Made by a program: the position numbers and the translations under genes. Shown here piece by piece: positions 52,282-60,796 of a DNA stretch of 64,000 nucleotides. The notes beneath the pieces were generated by a model. That model worked only from the letters and a program-made list of their open reading frames with translations, ran no database searches and was not told the origin of the DNA. Numbering within the stretch: the stretch's first letter is position 1; the number at the start of each line of letters is the position of its first letter. The stretch lies in the NCBI RefSeq assembly GCF_001884185.1, contig NZ_MAOE01000029.1:1-64000 (forward strand), given 5' to 3'. The stretch comes from Bacillus albus. Its GTDB lineage: Bacteria > Bacillota > Bacilli > Bacillales > Bacillaceae_G.

Positions 52282-52815
52282 GTGAAGAAATTCTTTGTAG
52301 GATTTTTAGTTGTTCTTGGGGTGTACTTATATTTCCAAGGAAAGTCTGAAGGAATGGGTAAGTTAGTGAATGAGACAAGCTATGTTGACTCAGAAGAAGC
52401 AAAACAGATGAAACAAATTATTATAGAGGAAGCAAAGAAAGTTAATCTTCCAGAATGGATACCTCTTACAATTGCCGAACATGAAAGCCGGTTAAATCCA
52501 AGAAGTGTTGGAGATAACGGAACTTCATTCGGATTGTTTCAATTGCACCGTGGTGGTGGACTTGCACCAGATCATTTAACTGATGAAGAGTTGAAAGATC
52601 CGCGCACAAATGCGCAAATTGCAATGCCGCATTTAATGAAAGGGTATAAGCGCGGGGTGCAGAAAGGTTTGACGGATTTTGCATTACTAAAATATGTAGC
52701 AAATACATCTGGATGGCCAGGTAATCTGGGTCCAGAGTGGACGGATAATAACATGAAGTATAACATCGGATTAGAAGATGTGTACTTTCGAAATAAAGGT
52801 GTACTAAAAGAGTAG
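52282..52815 (+). CDS. Lytic transglycosylase-like (SLT) protein
   Basis: 177 aa. An N-terminal membrane anchor/signal (3-18) precedes a lysozyme-like SLT fold: the catalytic Glu is in IAEHESRLNPRSVG, followed by GTSFGLFQLHRGGG and ALLKYVANTSGWPG. Cleaves peptidoglycan by inference. Starts GTG behind AGAGGTAGAG. Confidence 0.85.
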   Translation: MKKFFVGFLVVLGVYLYFQGKSEGMGKLVNETSYVDSEEAKQMKQIIIEEAKKVNLPEWIPLTIAEHESRLNPRSVGDNGTSFGLFQLHRGGGLAPDHLTDEELKDPRTNAQIAMPHLMKGYKRGVQKGLTDFALLKYVANTSGWPGNLGPEWTDNNMKYNIGLEDVYFRNKGVLKE

Positions 52816-52842
52816 GTTTTCTATACCTACTCTGTTTTTTTG
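52809..52842. terminator. Bidirectional terminator
   Basis: AGAGTAGGT / ACCTACTCT with a 7-nt loop and T-run; overlaps the ends of both convergent genes. Confidence 0.88.
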
Positions 52843-53621
52843 TGAATAATTGCGTCGTCTTGTTTTGTGAAATACGCCGCTAGTTGTATTTTCACGTCTT
52901 CTAGTTTTGTAGAAACTTGCGGTATTTTATATCCTACATACAACGGTGAAACGACAAACCTAGGAACAACTTTACAAATGATTTTTCCGTTGAAGTAATA
53001 GAAAAATAAGTTATAACTACTACATCCTTTATGGAAATCTGTCAGTATGTAACGTACAGTTTGCTGAATGTAATTTGCCAGTTCCTCTATGCAATCAACA
53101 TCTTCAATGATGATATTAAATTCAGTAAAACCGATAATAGGACGATCTGAAATGTTGAGTTCAATGCGTTCGTTTTTTTGTACAATTACTCCTCGGAAGT
53201 TGTCCTGTTCGACGTTATCGAGATAGTCTACATATTTCATTCCGATAATCTGCATGTGTGCATGATGCAAACTTCCGCCTGAGAAGGGACCGTGATTTTT
53301 GTATAAAATCACAGAGGTGAATTCTTCATTCTTCTGTAAGTCTAACCAATGTTTAATAGAGAAACGAATTAGCGATCTCATATGTTCTTCTGTATACGTC
53401 GCAATATGATCTTCACAATTATCGGTTTCGATTAGCACCGTTTGAAATGTATCTTTTAATGTAGGGAATTTGTTTTTTAGCCAAATAATTGATCCCTCAG
53501 TTGCTAAAATATCCGTTAAATTTTCTCTGTCACAAAAAGGACATGCAGTGTTTCTATTCCGGATGCTTTCTGGTTTTTGTTTGCCGATATCGTTTAAAAA
53601 GTATAGTTGTTGTGTATCCAT
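52827..53621 (-). CDS. DUF4931 / HIT-like (GalT-related) protein
   Basis: 264 aa. A CPFC zinc-type pair near residue 25 and a HIT-like HHAHMQ motif (GGSLHHAHMQIIG) suggest a nucleotidyl-transferase/hydrolase fold related to galactose-1-phosphate uridylyltransferase. Family DUF4931 by recognition. Start ATG preceded by AAAGGGG; a longer frame lacks a ribosome site. The substrate is unknown. Confidence 0.8.
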   Translation of the reverse strand: MDTQQLYFLNDIGKQKPESIRNRNTACPFCDRENLTDILATEGSIIWLKNKFPTLKDTFQTVLIETDNCEDHIATYTEEHMRSLIRFSIKHWLDLQKNEEFTSVILYKNHGPFSGGSLHHAHMQIIGMKYVDYLDNVEQDNFRGVIVQKNERIELNISDRPIIGFTEFNIIIEDVDCIEELANYIQQTVRYILTDFHKGCSSYNLFFYYFNGKIICKVVPRFVVSPLYVGYKIPQVSTKLEDVKIQLAAYFTKQDDAIIHKKTE

Positions 53622-53715
53622 TTGTATATATGCCCCTTTAAAATATATGTGAAAAATCCCGCTTAATACATTCGGGAAAAGGGAGAGAAAATCCTTTAAA
53701 GGGGATAGGGAAAAT

Positions 53716-53767
53716 AAAAGACAAGATATCCTCATTAAGATAGGGTACCTTGTCTTTTATTTTTTCT
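53716..53767. terminator. Terminator at the end of cassette E
   Basis: AAAGACAAG / CTTGTCTTT arms extended by TATCCT/AGGGTA-type pairing, T-rich on both sides. It overlaps the end of peptide E3. Confidence 0.75.
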
Positions 53768-53879
53768 TTAATAATGTGTATGGATAATATAGGTCGTTTT
53801 TATTGTGCTTCTTTTTTCTATTTTTTATTGTGTATAAGGCAATTGTTGTACTTGCGATTACAATCATGGCTTTCTTCAT
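53757..53879 (-). CDS. Cassette E peptide 3 (40 aa)
   Basis: MKKAMIVIASTTIALYTI hydrophobic start then a very basic tail (NRKKKHNKNDLYYPYT, ending LLKKK). AAAAGGGG precedes ATG. Could be a membrane-anchored or antimicrobial-like cationic peptide; no homolog recognised. Confidence 0.65.
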   Translation of the reverse strand: MKKAMIVIASTTIALYTIKNRKKKHNKNDLYYPYTLLKKK

Positions 53880-53896
53880 ATTCGTTTACCCCTTTT

Positions 53897-53974
53897 TTAT
53901 TGTTGGTTTAATTCTTGACTAACTGCTTTTGCATCAACTAGAGCGTGTAAAATCATTTTTACCATGTTCATCAT
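53897..53974 (-). CDS. Cassette E peptide 2 (25 aa)
   Basis: MMNMVKMILHALVDAKAV then SQELNQQ. The ALVDAKAV block is shared with peptide 1 of cassette A. AAAGGAG upstream. Confidence 0.75.
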   Translation of the reverse strand: MMNMVKMILHALVDAKAVSQELNQQ

Positions 53975-53990
53975 ATTCTCTCACTCCTTT

Positions 53991-54071
53991 TTATAGTTCG
54001 TTTAGTTCTTTTACAACTGCTTGTCCGTTCACTAATACCTCAAAGATTGCTTTTACGATTTCTTTGATCAT
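53991..54071 (-). CDS. Cassette E peptide 1 (26 aa)
   Basis: MIKEIVKAIFEVLVNGQAV then VKELNEL. Alternating hydrophobic and charged positions predict an amphipathic helix resembling phenol-soluble modulins in size and pattern. A strong AAAGGAGG lies 8 nt upstream. Confidence 0.75.
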   Translation of the reverse strand: MIKEIVKAIFEVLVNGQAVVKELNEL

Positions 54072-54112
54072 GATTGTTTCCTCCTTTTGTTGTCTCTCTT
54101 GTTTACATCTTT

Positions 54113-54176
54113 ATTGTATAGGGAGGCATCTTTTCGTACTATCGCTTTCCATTACGTGAACATAACAGTTTTGTAA
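54113..54176 (-). promoter_or_regulatory. Boxed promoter E
   Basis: Minus strand: TTACA-AAAC-TGTTA (54163-54176; plus strand TAACA-N4-TGTAA, fitting TNACA), 21 bp, TAGTAC (54136-54141), 17 bp, TACAAT (54113-54118). Confidence 0.8.
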
Positions 54177-54305
54177 GATTTGATGTCACTTATTGAAATG
54201 TTTAGTCTATCTTCATTATTTTCAGAAAAATGACTATTCAAACATGAAATGGGAAAGTATAATAAAGAAGTAAGTATTAAATTCCGTACGAAAGAGGTGA
54301 ATGAG

Positions 54306-54440
54306 ATGAAACGTTCTTTAGCTGCACGTGCCAAATTTTTAGATTATATCTATTTTTGTCGTGCGATTTTTCATGACGTAGTTGTTAACGGGATACGTCT
54401 GTCCTTTTTTAACAATTGCATAGTAGCTATTGAACGATAG
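54306..54440 (+). CDS. Small basic peptide (44 aa)
   Basis: MKRSLAARAKFLDYIYF then CRAIFHDVVVNGIRL and an ER end. A good AAGAGGTGAATGAG precedes ATG, and a TATAAT (54258-54263) lies about 40 bp upstream. A terminator follows. It could be an independent gene or a leader for the ABC-F gene. No homolog recognised. Confidence 0.5.
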   Translation: MKRSLAARAKFLDYIYFCRAIFHDVVVNGIRLSFFNNCIVAIER

Positions 54441-54473
54441 AAATCTCTTCACCCATTTTTAATAAACGTGTGA

Positions 54474-54500
54474 AAAGGGAGCTATTTGGCTTCCTTTTTC
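54474..54500 (+). terminator. Terminator 1 in the ABC-F leader
   Basis: AAAAGGGAGC / GGCTTCCTTTTT imperfect stem with U-tail, 34 nt after the small peptide gene. Confidence 0.65.
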
Positions 54501-54508
54501 TATGTCGA

Positions 54509-54544
54509 AAACCATGGGGAATGTTTCTTTCCCATGGTTTTTTA
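54509..54544 (+). terminator. Terminator-like hairpin immediately before the ABC-F gene
   Basis: AAACCATGGG / CCCATGGTTT with a 12-nt loop and T-tail ends 20 nt before the ABC-F start and 3 nt before its ribosome site region. It would stop transcription into the gene unless relieved. Confidence 0.75.
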
Positions 54545-54564
54545 TATTGAAAGGAGTACGGAAA

Positions 54565-56445
54565 ATGACAATTTGTAGTGTAAATAATGTAACGAAATCT
54601 TTTGGTGGAAACATCATATTTGAAAATATATCGCTTGAAATAAAGAATGGTGAACGTGTTGGATTAGTTGGTCGTAACGGTAGTGGGAAGACAACAATCT
54701 TTCAGCTTCTAACTGGAATGGAAAGTTTAGATGCAGGAGCCATTCATATGAAGAAAGGTACACGTATTGGTCATGTGGCACAAATTCCGAAATTTGATGA
54801 GGATATGACTGTATATGATGTACTGAGTTCGGCTTTTAAAGCAGAAAAGGAATTAGAAAGAGAAATGCGTACTTTAGAAAAAAATATGGAGGAAGAACGA
54901 GAACCGTCTGCTTTACAAAAATTAATGGAGAGATACGGATTAATTCAAGAAAAGTTTGCATTCCTTGGTGGTTATGAAATAGAAGCGAACATTATGAAGG
55001 TAGCAAATGGTCTACAGGTGACAGAGCTATTCCCTCGATCATTTCCGGAGTTAAGTGGCGGGGAACAAACAAAAGTAAGCCTTGCATACATGTTATTGCA
55101 GAAACCAGATTTACTTTTATTAGATGAACCAACCAATCATTTAGATTTATTTGCGGTAGAATGGCTAGAGCAATTTTTGAAAGAATACAATGGAACGGTT
55201 ATGGTCATTTCACATGATCGCTATTTCCTTGATGAAGTTGTAACGAAGATTTTTGATTTAGAAGATGGAGAGATTCACGTGTATCATACAAACTACTCTC
55301 AGTTTGTTGAGGAAAAGGAAGAACGGTTGCTTCAAGAATTTCAAGCTTATCAAGAACAGCAAAAGAAAATAAAGAAAATGAAAGAAGCTATTAAACGATT
55401 ACGTGAATGGGCAAATCAGGCGAATCCTCCGAATGAAGGATTGCATAAGAGAGCGAGAAGTATGGAACGTGCACTGGAACGTATGGAGAAACTAAAGAAA
55501 CCTATTTTAGAACGAAAACAAATGGGACTTCAGTTTGAAGGACAAGAGAGAAGTGGGAAAGATGTTGTTGTAATGAAAGAAGTGAGTAAAGGATTTGCTG
55601 ACGATTTTTTATTTAACGAAGCAAATTTACATGTTCGTTTTCAAGAGCGTGCTGCTATCGTTGGCCGTAATGGTACAGGGAAGACAACGCTACTAAAGTT
55701 ATTATTAGAAGAAATAGAACCAGATGCTGGAGAAATTCGAATTGGTAGTAGTGTGAAAATCGGTTATTTATCACAGCATGCGTACGGAAATATGAAGAGT
55801 AATGTATTGGAAGCCTTTAGGGAATGTGTAGCTGTAACAGAAGGAGAAGCAAGACATATATTAGCTAAGTTTTTATTTTATGGTCCAGCGGTGTTTAAGA
55901 AAGTAACGCAACTGAGCGGTGGAGAAAAAATGAGGTTAAGACTTGCGCAACTTATGTATCAAGATATCAATTTTTTAATTTTAGATGAGCCGACAAACCA
56001 TCTCGACATTGAATCAAGGGAAGTTTTAGAGGAAGCTCTTGAGCAATATAATGGGACGATTCTAGCTGTTTCACATGATCGTTATTTTTTAAATAAGTTA
56101 TTTGAAAAGACATATTGGATTGATGAGCGTAAATTATTTGAGTTTGCAGGGAACTATGCATGGGCTCGTCAAAAGTGGGAAGAAAAGCTCGAGAAACAAG
56201 TAGTAAAGCAACAGCGCCAAGGAAGAAAAAGTATTGAAACAGCACCTGTAAAAAAGAAAAAAGTTAAGGATATTGAGGAGATTGAAACAGAGTTAATGCG
56301 TGTAGAAGAAGATATATATACGCTTGATCATAAGATGGAACATGTAGTTGATGTTGAAATGCTTGAACAATTGTATGAAGAAAAAACGAAGAAAGAGTTG
56401 TTACGAGCAGAGTTATATAATGAGTTAGAGAATATTGTGGAGTAA
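54565..56445 (+). CDS. ABC-F family ATPase
   Basis: 626 aa, two ABC domains, no membrane segments. Walker A GRNGSGKTT and GRNGTGKTT; signatures LSGGEQTK and LSGGEKMR; Walker B LLLLDEPTNHLD and FLILDEPTNHLD. A charged interdomain P-site linker (about 235-310) and a coiled-coil C-terminal extension (about 555-626). ABC-F proteins act on the ribosome, as translation factors or antibiotic-protection proteins; which applies is not decidable. AAAGGAG fixes the start; an upstream in-frame ATG (54502) would translate through the hairpin. Confidence 0.9.
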   Translation: MTICSVNNVTKSFGGNIIFENISLEIKNGERVGLVGRNGSGKTTIFQLLTGMESLDAGAIHMKKGTRIGHVAQIPKFDEDMTVYDVLSSAFKAEKELEREMRTLEKNMEEEREPSALQKLMERYGLIQEKFAFLGGYEIEANIMKVANGLQVTELFPRSFPELSGGEQTKVSLAYMLLQKPDLLLLDEPTNHLDLFAVEWLEQFLKEYNGTVMVISHDRYFLDEVVTKIFDLEDGEIHVYHTNYSQFVEEKEERLLQEFQAYQEQQKKIKKMKEAIKRLREWANQANPPNEGLHKRARSMERALERMEKLKKPILERKQMGLQFEGQERSGKDVVVMKEVSKGFADDFLFNEANLHVRFQERAAIVGRNGTGKTTLLKLLLEEIEPDAGEIRIGSSVKIGYLSQHAYGNMKSNVLEAFRECVAVTEGEARHILAKFLFYGPAVFKKVTQLSGGEKMRLRLAQLMYQDINFLILDEPTNHLDIESREVLEEALEQYNGTILAVSHDRYFLNKLFEKTYWIDERKLFEFAGNYAWARQKWEEKLEKQVVKQQRQGRKSIETAPVKKKKVKDIEEIETELMRVEEDIYTLDHKMEHVVDVEMLEQLYEEKTKKELLRAELYNELENIVE

Positions 56446-56452
56446 AAAGTAG

Positions 56453-56496
56453 AAAGCGAATTCCTTTCAGTTTTGCTGAAGGAATTCGCTTTTTTA
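56453..56496 (+). terminator. Terminator of ABC-F gene
   Basis: Long stem AAGCGAATTCCTTTCAG / CTGAAGGAATTCGCTT (one bulge) with T6. Confidence 0.92.
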
Positions 56497-56525
56497 TACT
56501 CATATTTTACTGTAAGAGAAAAAGA

Positions 56526-56555
56526 AAATATGTGTTTCACGTGAAACACATATTT
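56526..56555. other. parS: parS site (ParB/Spo0J binding)
   Basis: A perfect 30-bp palindrome whose core TGTTTCACGTGAAACA (56533-56548) matches the Bacillus parS consensus TGTTNCACGTGAAACA at all positions. It is intergenic. ParB loads here and spreads for chromosome segregation and SMC loading. The 130 nt after it hold no gene. Confidence 0.95.
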
Positions 56556-56679
56556 CATAAATCTTTGTTCCGCAATTTGCGTAGAGTGTGAAACATAAAT
56601 GGTATTAGGCGATTTTTAGAGCGATTAATTATTTCCCGAGACATAAGTGCGTGAAACTAAGATTCATGATTGGAAATAA

Positions 56680-56724
56680 AAAAACAGAGTTACAGCTTTA
56701 AGCGCTGAACTCTGTTTTCTTTTT
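56680..56724. terminator. Terminator of small membrane gene
   Basis: AAACAGAGTT / AACTCTGTTT arms with inner CAGC/GCTG; T-rich on both sides. It overlaps the gene end. Confidence 0.75.
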
Positions 56725-56887
56725 GTGTGGTATCTTCCCTTGTTGAGATGATAATAGCAATCCCGAGCATAATGAAAAAAGCTAAAAAGAGGACGAACTT
56801 TGGGAAGAATGGGAATAGTAATAGCGCCCCGACTATCATAATTGTTAATAATACGTAGTGCAGGACGTATTGGAATAGGTTGTCCAT
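56690..56887 (-). CDS. Small membrane protein (65 aa)
   Basis: Two hydrophobic helices (about 8-28 and 30-48) then a charged tail (STREDTTQKENRVQRLKL). AAGGGGG precedes ATG; a longer frame lacks a ribosome site. Function unknown. Confidence 0.7.
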   Translation of the reverse strand: MDNLFQYVLHYVLLTIMIVGALLLFPFFPKFVLFLAFFIMLGIAIIISTREDTTQKENRVQRLKL

Positions 56888-57078
56888 GTTTTCGCCCCCT
56901 TTTTGGTAATTGGTTATTAGTATTCTATGTTTCATACGGAACGAATAGAAGTGAATTTTTAATTTTTTAATACGAAATAAAAGGGAACGATTGACATGTT
57001 TAAAGGAAAGGAATAATCTTGAAATTAATTCATACTATTTTTATAGGAAAAATAAAAATAGTTACAGAAAGGAGGCTT

Positions 57079-57096
57079 ATGTTCCTACATCTTTGA
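57079..57096 (+). other. Possible leader peptide before the peptide-transport operon
   Basis: A strong AAAGGAGG (57068-57075) precedes ATG TTC CTA CAT CTT TGA, five sense codons, 28 nt before the SBP start. A promoter-like TTGAAA-17-TATAGG lies at 57019-57047. Confidence 0.35.
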
Positions 57097-57124
57097 AAAT
57101 TAGGAAGGTAAAGGTGAGCGTGCA

Positions 57125-58828
57125 ATGAAAAATGTTTTTAAAGGAGCACTTGCTACATTTCTTAGTGTATCAGTATTAATAGCTGGATGTGGTCAAGAGG
57201 AAGCGCGTACAAATGAAGCTGGTAACGTACCAAAAGTAAAAGATGAATTTATGAAGGCAAGCGATAAATCAAAAAGTCCTACAAAAGTAAAAGAAAGAAA
57301 AGATACTTTTGTAGTTGGAATGCCGAGCCCTGGAGGGATATTCCTTCCGCACTTTATGGAGAATGGATGGGATGGTAATATAACGCAAGCTATATTTGCA
57401 CCTCTTGTTGGACTGGATAAGGAAGGGAAACCAATTCCCATTTTGGCGAAGAAGTGGGATATTTCAGAGGATCAGCTTACATATACGTTCCATTTGAAAG
57501 ATGATTTAAAGTTTAGTGATGGTACACCGTTAACTGCCGAGGATGTAGCATTTACATTAACGCTATTACACGATCCAACGTATAGTGGTGCGACTGATAT
57601 AAGTCAAACAGCAATAAAAGGTGGGCAAGCTTATAGAGAAGGAAAGGCAACCTCTATTGAGGGAATTCAAGTCATTGATCCGAAAACAATTACGATTACG
57701 ACTGAAAAGGTAAATGCTCAAACACTATCATTAATCGGCGGAGAAGTTATATCTAAGGCTTATTACGGGAAAGAGTATAAACAAGGACACTTGGAGTATT
57801 TAAAAGAGTTATATGGAAAGCCGGTGGGAGCAGGAGCTTATAAGTTAGATAAATATATTCCTGGTCAAGAGGTTCGATTTGTAGCTAATGAAAATTATTT
57901 TGAAGGCAAGCCGAAGATTGAGCACTTTATTTATAAAATTACAAAAGGTGATACGAAGCTACAACAATTTCAAGCCGGGGAAGTAGATTATGATGGTTTT
58001 ACGACAAACGCGGAGACGATTGAGCAGTTAAAGGATTTAGGCTTTGCTAATATTAATGTATATACAGGAAGCTCTTACGGCTACATTAAAATGAATTATA
58101 AGAAGCCATACTTTAAAGATAAGCGTGTTCGCCAAGCGTTTATTTACGGATTAGAGCGGCAAAAGGTTATTGATACGTATTTCCAAGGTTATGCGTCACT
58201 CGTTAATGTACCGATTACGCCAGTCTCGTGGGCGTATACAGAAGAGGGTATTAATAAATATGAGTATAACTTAGAGAAAGCAAAGAAATTATTGGATGAG
58301 GCTGGATGGAAAGTAGGTTCGGATAGAATTCGTGAAAAAGACGGGCAAAAACTGAAAGTAAGTTATTTTGCTTCATCAGCAAGTAAAATAAATGATGTAA
58401 TGATTCCTGTGATGAAAGAGGATTATAAAAAGCTTGGTGTAGAGTTTAACCCAGAATATATGGACTTTAATACGATGATTTCAAAAGTGATAAAAGGTGA
58501 TTATGATTTAGCGATGGTATCTACGCCAATGATTGATGATCCGAGTGGAACGATTGAAGAGTTTGTTTCAACAAGTAAACGAAATTACGACGGATATTAT
58601 AATCCAAAAGTGGATGATTTAGCTAAGCAAGCATTAGAAACGTTGGATATTGAAAAGCGAAAAGAAATCTATAAAAAGTTATATCAAGAGTTAAGTGAAG
58701 ACCCACCTGTAATCTTCTTAAATAATAGCAAAGTGGTGTCCGCGCATAATGCACGAATTCAAGGATTACAAGAAGATAACTATAACGGCATTCTATTAAG
58801 TTTACCTAAATTAAAGATAGAACAATAA
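57125..58828 (+). CDS. Oligopeptide-binding lipoprotein 1 (AppA/OppA type)
   Basis: 567 aa SBP family 5 lipoprotein. Lipobox LIAGC (Cys21), signature LKFSDGTPLTAEDVAFTLTL at about residues 128-147. About 70% alike by eye to the next gene, so a tandem duplicate. AAAGGTGAGCG ribosome site. First gene of an App/Opp-type operon. Confidence 0.93.
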   Translation: MKNVFKGALATFLSVSVLIAGCGQEEARTNEAGNVPKVKDEFMKASDKSKSPTKVKERKDTFVVGMPSPGGIFLPHFMENGWDGNITQAIFAPLVGLDKEGKPIPILAKKWDISEDQLTYTFHLKDDLKFSDGTPLTAEDVAFTLTLLHDPTYSGATDISQTAIKGGQAYREGKATSIEGIQVIDPKTITITTEKVNAQTLSLIGGEVISKAYYGKEYKQGHLEYLKELYGKPVGAGAYKLDKYIPGQEVRFVANENYFEGKPKIEHFIYKITKGDTKLQQFQAGEVDYDGFTTNAETIEQLKDLGFANINVYTGSSYGYIKMNYKKPYFKDKRVRQAFIYGLERQKVIDTYFQGYASLVNVPITPVSWAYTEEGINKYEYNLEKAKKLLDEAGWKVGSDRIREKDGQKLKVSYFASSASKINDVMIPVMKEDYKKLGVEFNPEYMDFNTMISKVIKGDYDLAMVSTPMIDDPSGTIEEFVSTSKRNYDGYYNPKVDDLAKQALETLDIEKRKEIYKKLYQELSEDPPVIFLNNSKVVSAHNARIQGLQEDNYNGILLSLPKLKIEQ

Positions 58829-58865
58829 TTTCGAAAAAATTATCAAAATATTTAGTTAGAAATAA

Positions 58866-58894
58866 TTGACAAAATATAACGGAAGATATAAGCT
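58866..58894 (+). promoter_or_regulatory. Internal promoter before the second SBP gene
   Basis: TTGACA (58866-58871), 17 bp, TAAGCT (58889-58894). The -10 is weak. Confidence 0.5.
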
Positions 58895-58912
58895 AATAAC
58901 CATAAAGTCTAC

Positions 58913-58983
58913 CGGAAAGGTCGGAATAAGATTGTTACCCCTCAAAAACATCTATTTTTTTACGATTAAAACCGACTTTTCCG
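58913..58983 (+). promoter_or_regulatory. Long-range stem in the leader of the second SBP gene
   Basis: CGGAAAGGTCGG (58913-58924) pairs with CCGACTTTTCCG (58972-58983), 12 bp with one G-U, enclosing 47 nt. It sits between the internal promoter and the SBP2 start. No terminator U-run. No known riboswitch motif. Confidence 0.5.
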
Positions 58984-59068
58984 ATTGGCTATAAAATGTT
59001 GCTGTGGGAGGCATACATAGGCTAATAAGTTCAAAGGGTATAACTATTAAACAGTTAGGGTGGGGACA

Positions 59069-60796
59069 ATGAAGAAAAAGACAAAAAAATGGGCTGGTGT
59101 ATTTTCGGTATTACTGAGTAGTTCGCTTGTGTTATCTGCTTGTGGGGGACAGGAGGATACGGCTTCTACAGAACCGGTAAAAAAACAGGATTTAAAAGAC
59201 GCTAAGATTGAATCAATTCCAGCTACAGCTAAAAAGAAAAGTCCAGAGAAAGCAAATCAACGAAAAGATACTTTTATTACAGCCATTTCTAAGCCAGGAG
59301 GAGTTTTTCTTCCATATTTCCAAGAGAATGGTTGGGATGGAAATGTAACGTCTGTTATTTTTGCGTCATTAGTAACAACAGACAAACAAAGTAAACCTGT
59401 TCCGGATCTTGCAGAAAAATGGGATATTTCTGCTGACCAGTTAACATATACATTCCACTTACGTAAAAATCTAAAATTTAGTGATGGGTCGCCTTTAACG
59501 GCGGATGACGTAGCATTTACACTAACACTACTTCATGATAAAGCGTATGAAGGTGGATTGGATATTGCTCAGTACGCTGTTAAAGGCGGGAAAGAATATA
59601 AAGAAGGAAAAGCAACTTCTATTGAAGGAATTCAAGTTGTTGATCCACAGACAATTAAAATTACAACTGAAAAAGTTAATTCACAGGCGCTAACTAATTT
59701 AGGTGGCCCAGTGCTATCAAAAGCTTATTATGGAAAAGATTATAAACAAAATACAAGTTTAGACTATTTAAAAGCATTATATGGGCAACCAATTGCAGCG
59801 GGTCCATATAAATTTGAAAAATATGTTCCAGGTCAAGAAGTACGCTTTGTTGCTAACGAACATTATTATGCAGGTAAACCAAAAATTAAAAACTTTATTT
59901 ATAAAATCACATCAGGTGATACTGGATTCCAATTATTCCAAACAGGTGAACTGGACTATAGTGGATTTAGAGCGAACCCTGAAAATATAGACCAATTAAA
60001 AGGGTTAGAGTTCGCAAATATTAATCTTGAATCATCAAGTGATATTGCTTATATCTATGTAAATAATAAGAAGTCGTATTTGAAAGATAAAAAGGTCCGC
60101 CAAGCACTTACTTATGGATTAGACCGTAAGAAGTATGTGGATACAGCTTTACAAGGATATGGATCTGTTGCTAACGTACCAATTGCTCCAGTTTCATGGG
60201 CATATACAGAAGAGGGTATTAATAAATATCCGCACGACGTAGAAAAGGCTAAAAAATTATTGGATGAGGCTGGTTGGAAAGTAGGTTCTGACGGGGTTCG
60301 TGAAAAAGATGGTCAAAAATTAAAATTAACATACTACGCATCAAATACAGGTAAAACAAATGATATCTTTATTCCGATTGCAAAAGAAAGTTACAAAGAA
60401 ATTGGTGTTGAATTAAATCCAGAGTTGATGGACTTTAATACGATGCTTTCAAAAGTAGGAAAAGGTGACTACGATTTAGCGGCAGTTTCAACACCAGGAA
60501 TTAGTGATCCAAGTGAAGTTGTAAGTGAGTACTTATCAACTAATCCAAAAAGTGATACGGGTTATAACAACCCGAAAGTAGATGACTTGATTGTAAAAGG
60601 TATAGGGACGACAGATATTGAAAAACGTAAAGCAATATATAAAGAACTGTATAAAGAGTTAAGCGATGATCCACCAGTTATTTTATTAAACTATCGTAAA
60701 CTACTTTATGCTCATAATGCACGTATAAAAGGAATTGATCCAGAAAAATACGATAGCATTAGTTCCAACTTACCAGTGTTATCTATTGAACAATAA
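59069..60796 (+). CDS. Oligopeptide-binding lipoprotein 2 (AppA/OppA type)
   Basis: 575 aa, paralog of the preceding SBP. Lipobox LVLSAC. LKFSDGSPLTADDVAFTLTL signature. ATG chosen just after AGGGTGGGG; the short GTG extension removes the ribosome site. Two binding proteins with one transporter suggest a broadened peptide range. Confidence 0.93.
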   Translation: MKKKTKKWAGVFSVLLSSSLVLSACGGQEDTASTEPVKKQDLKDAKIESIPATAKKKSPEKANQRKDTFITAISKPGGVFLPYFQENGWDGNVTSVIFASLVTTDKQSKPVPDLAEKWDISADQLTYTFHLRKNLKFSDGSPLTADDVAFTLTLLHDKAYEGGLDIAQYAVKGGKEYKEGKATSIEGIQVVDPQTIKITTEKVNSQALTNLGGPVLSKAYYGKDYKQNTSLDYLKALYGQPIAAGPYKFEKYVPGQEVRFVANEHYYAGKPKIKNFIYKITSGDTGFQLFQTGELDYSGFRANPENIDQLKGLEFANINLESSSDIAYIYVNNKKSYLKDKKVRQALTYGLDRKKYVDTALQGYGSVANVPIAPVSWAYTEEGINKYPHDVEKAKKLLDEAGWKVGSDGVREKDGQKLKLTYYASNTGKTNDIFIPIAKESYKEIGVELNPELMDFNTMLSKVGKGDYDLAAVSTPGISDPSEVVSEYLSTNPKSDTGYNNPKVDDLIVKGIGTTDIEKRKAIYKELYKELSDDPPVILLNYRKLLYAHNARIKGIDPEKYDSISSNLPVLSIEQ

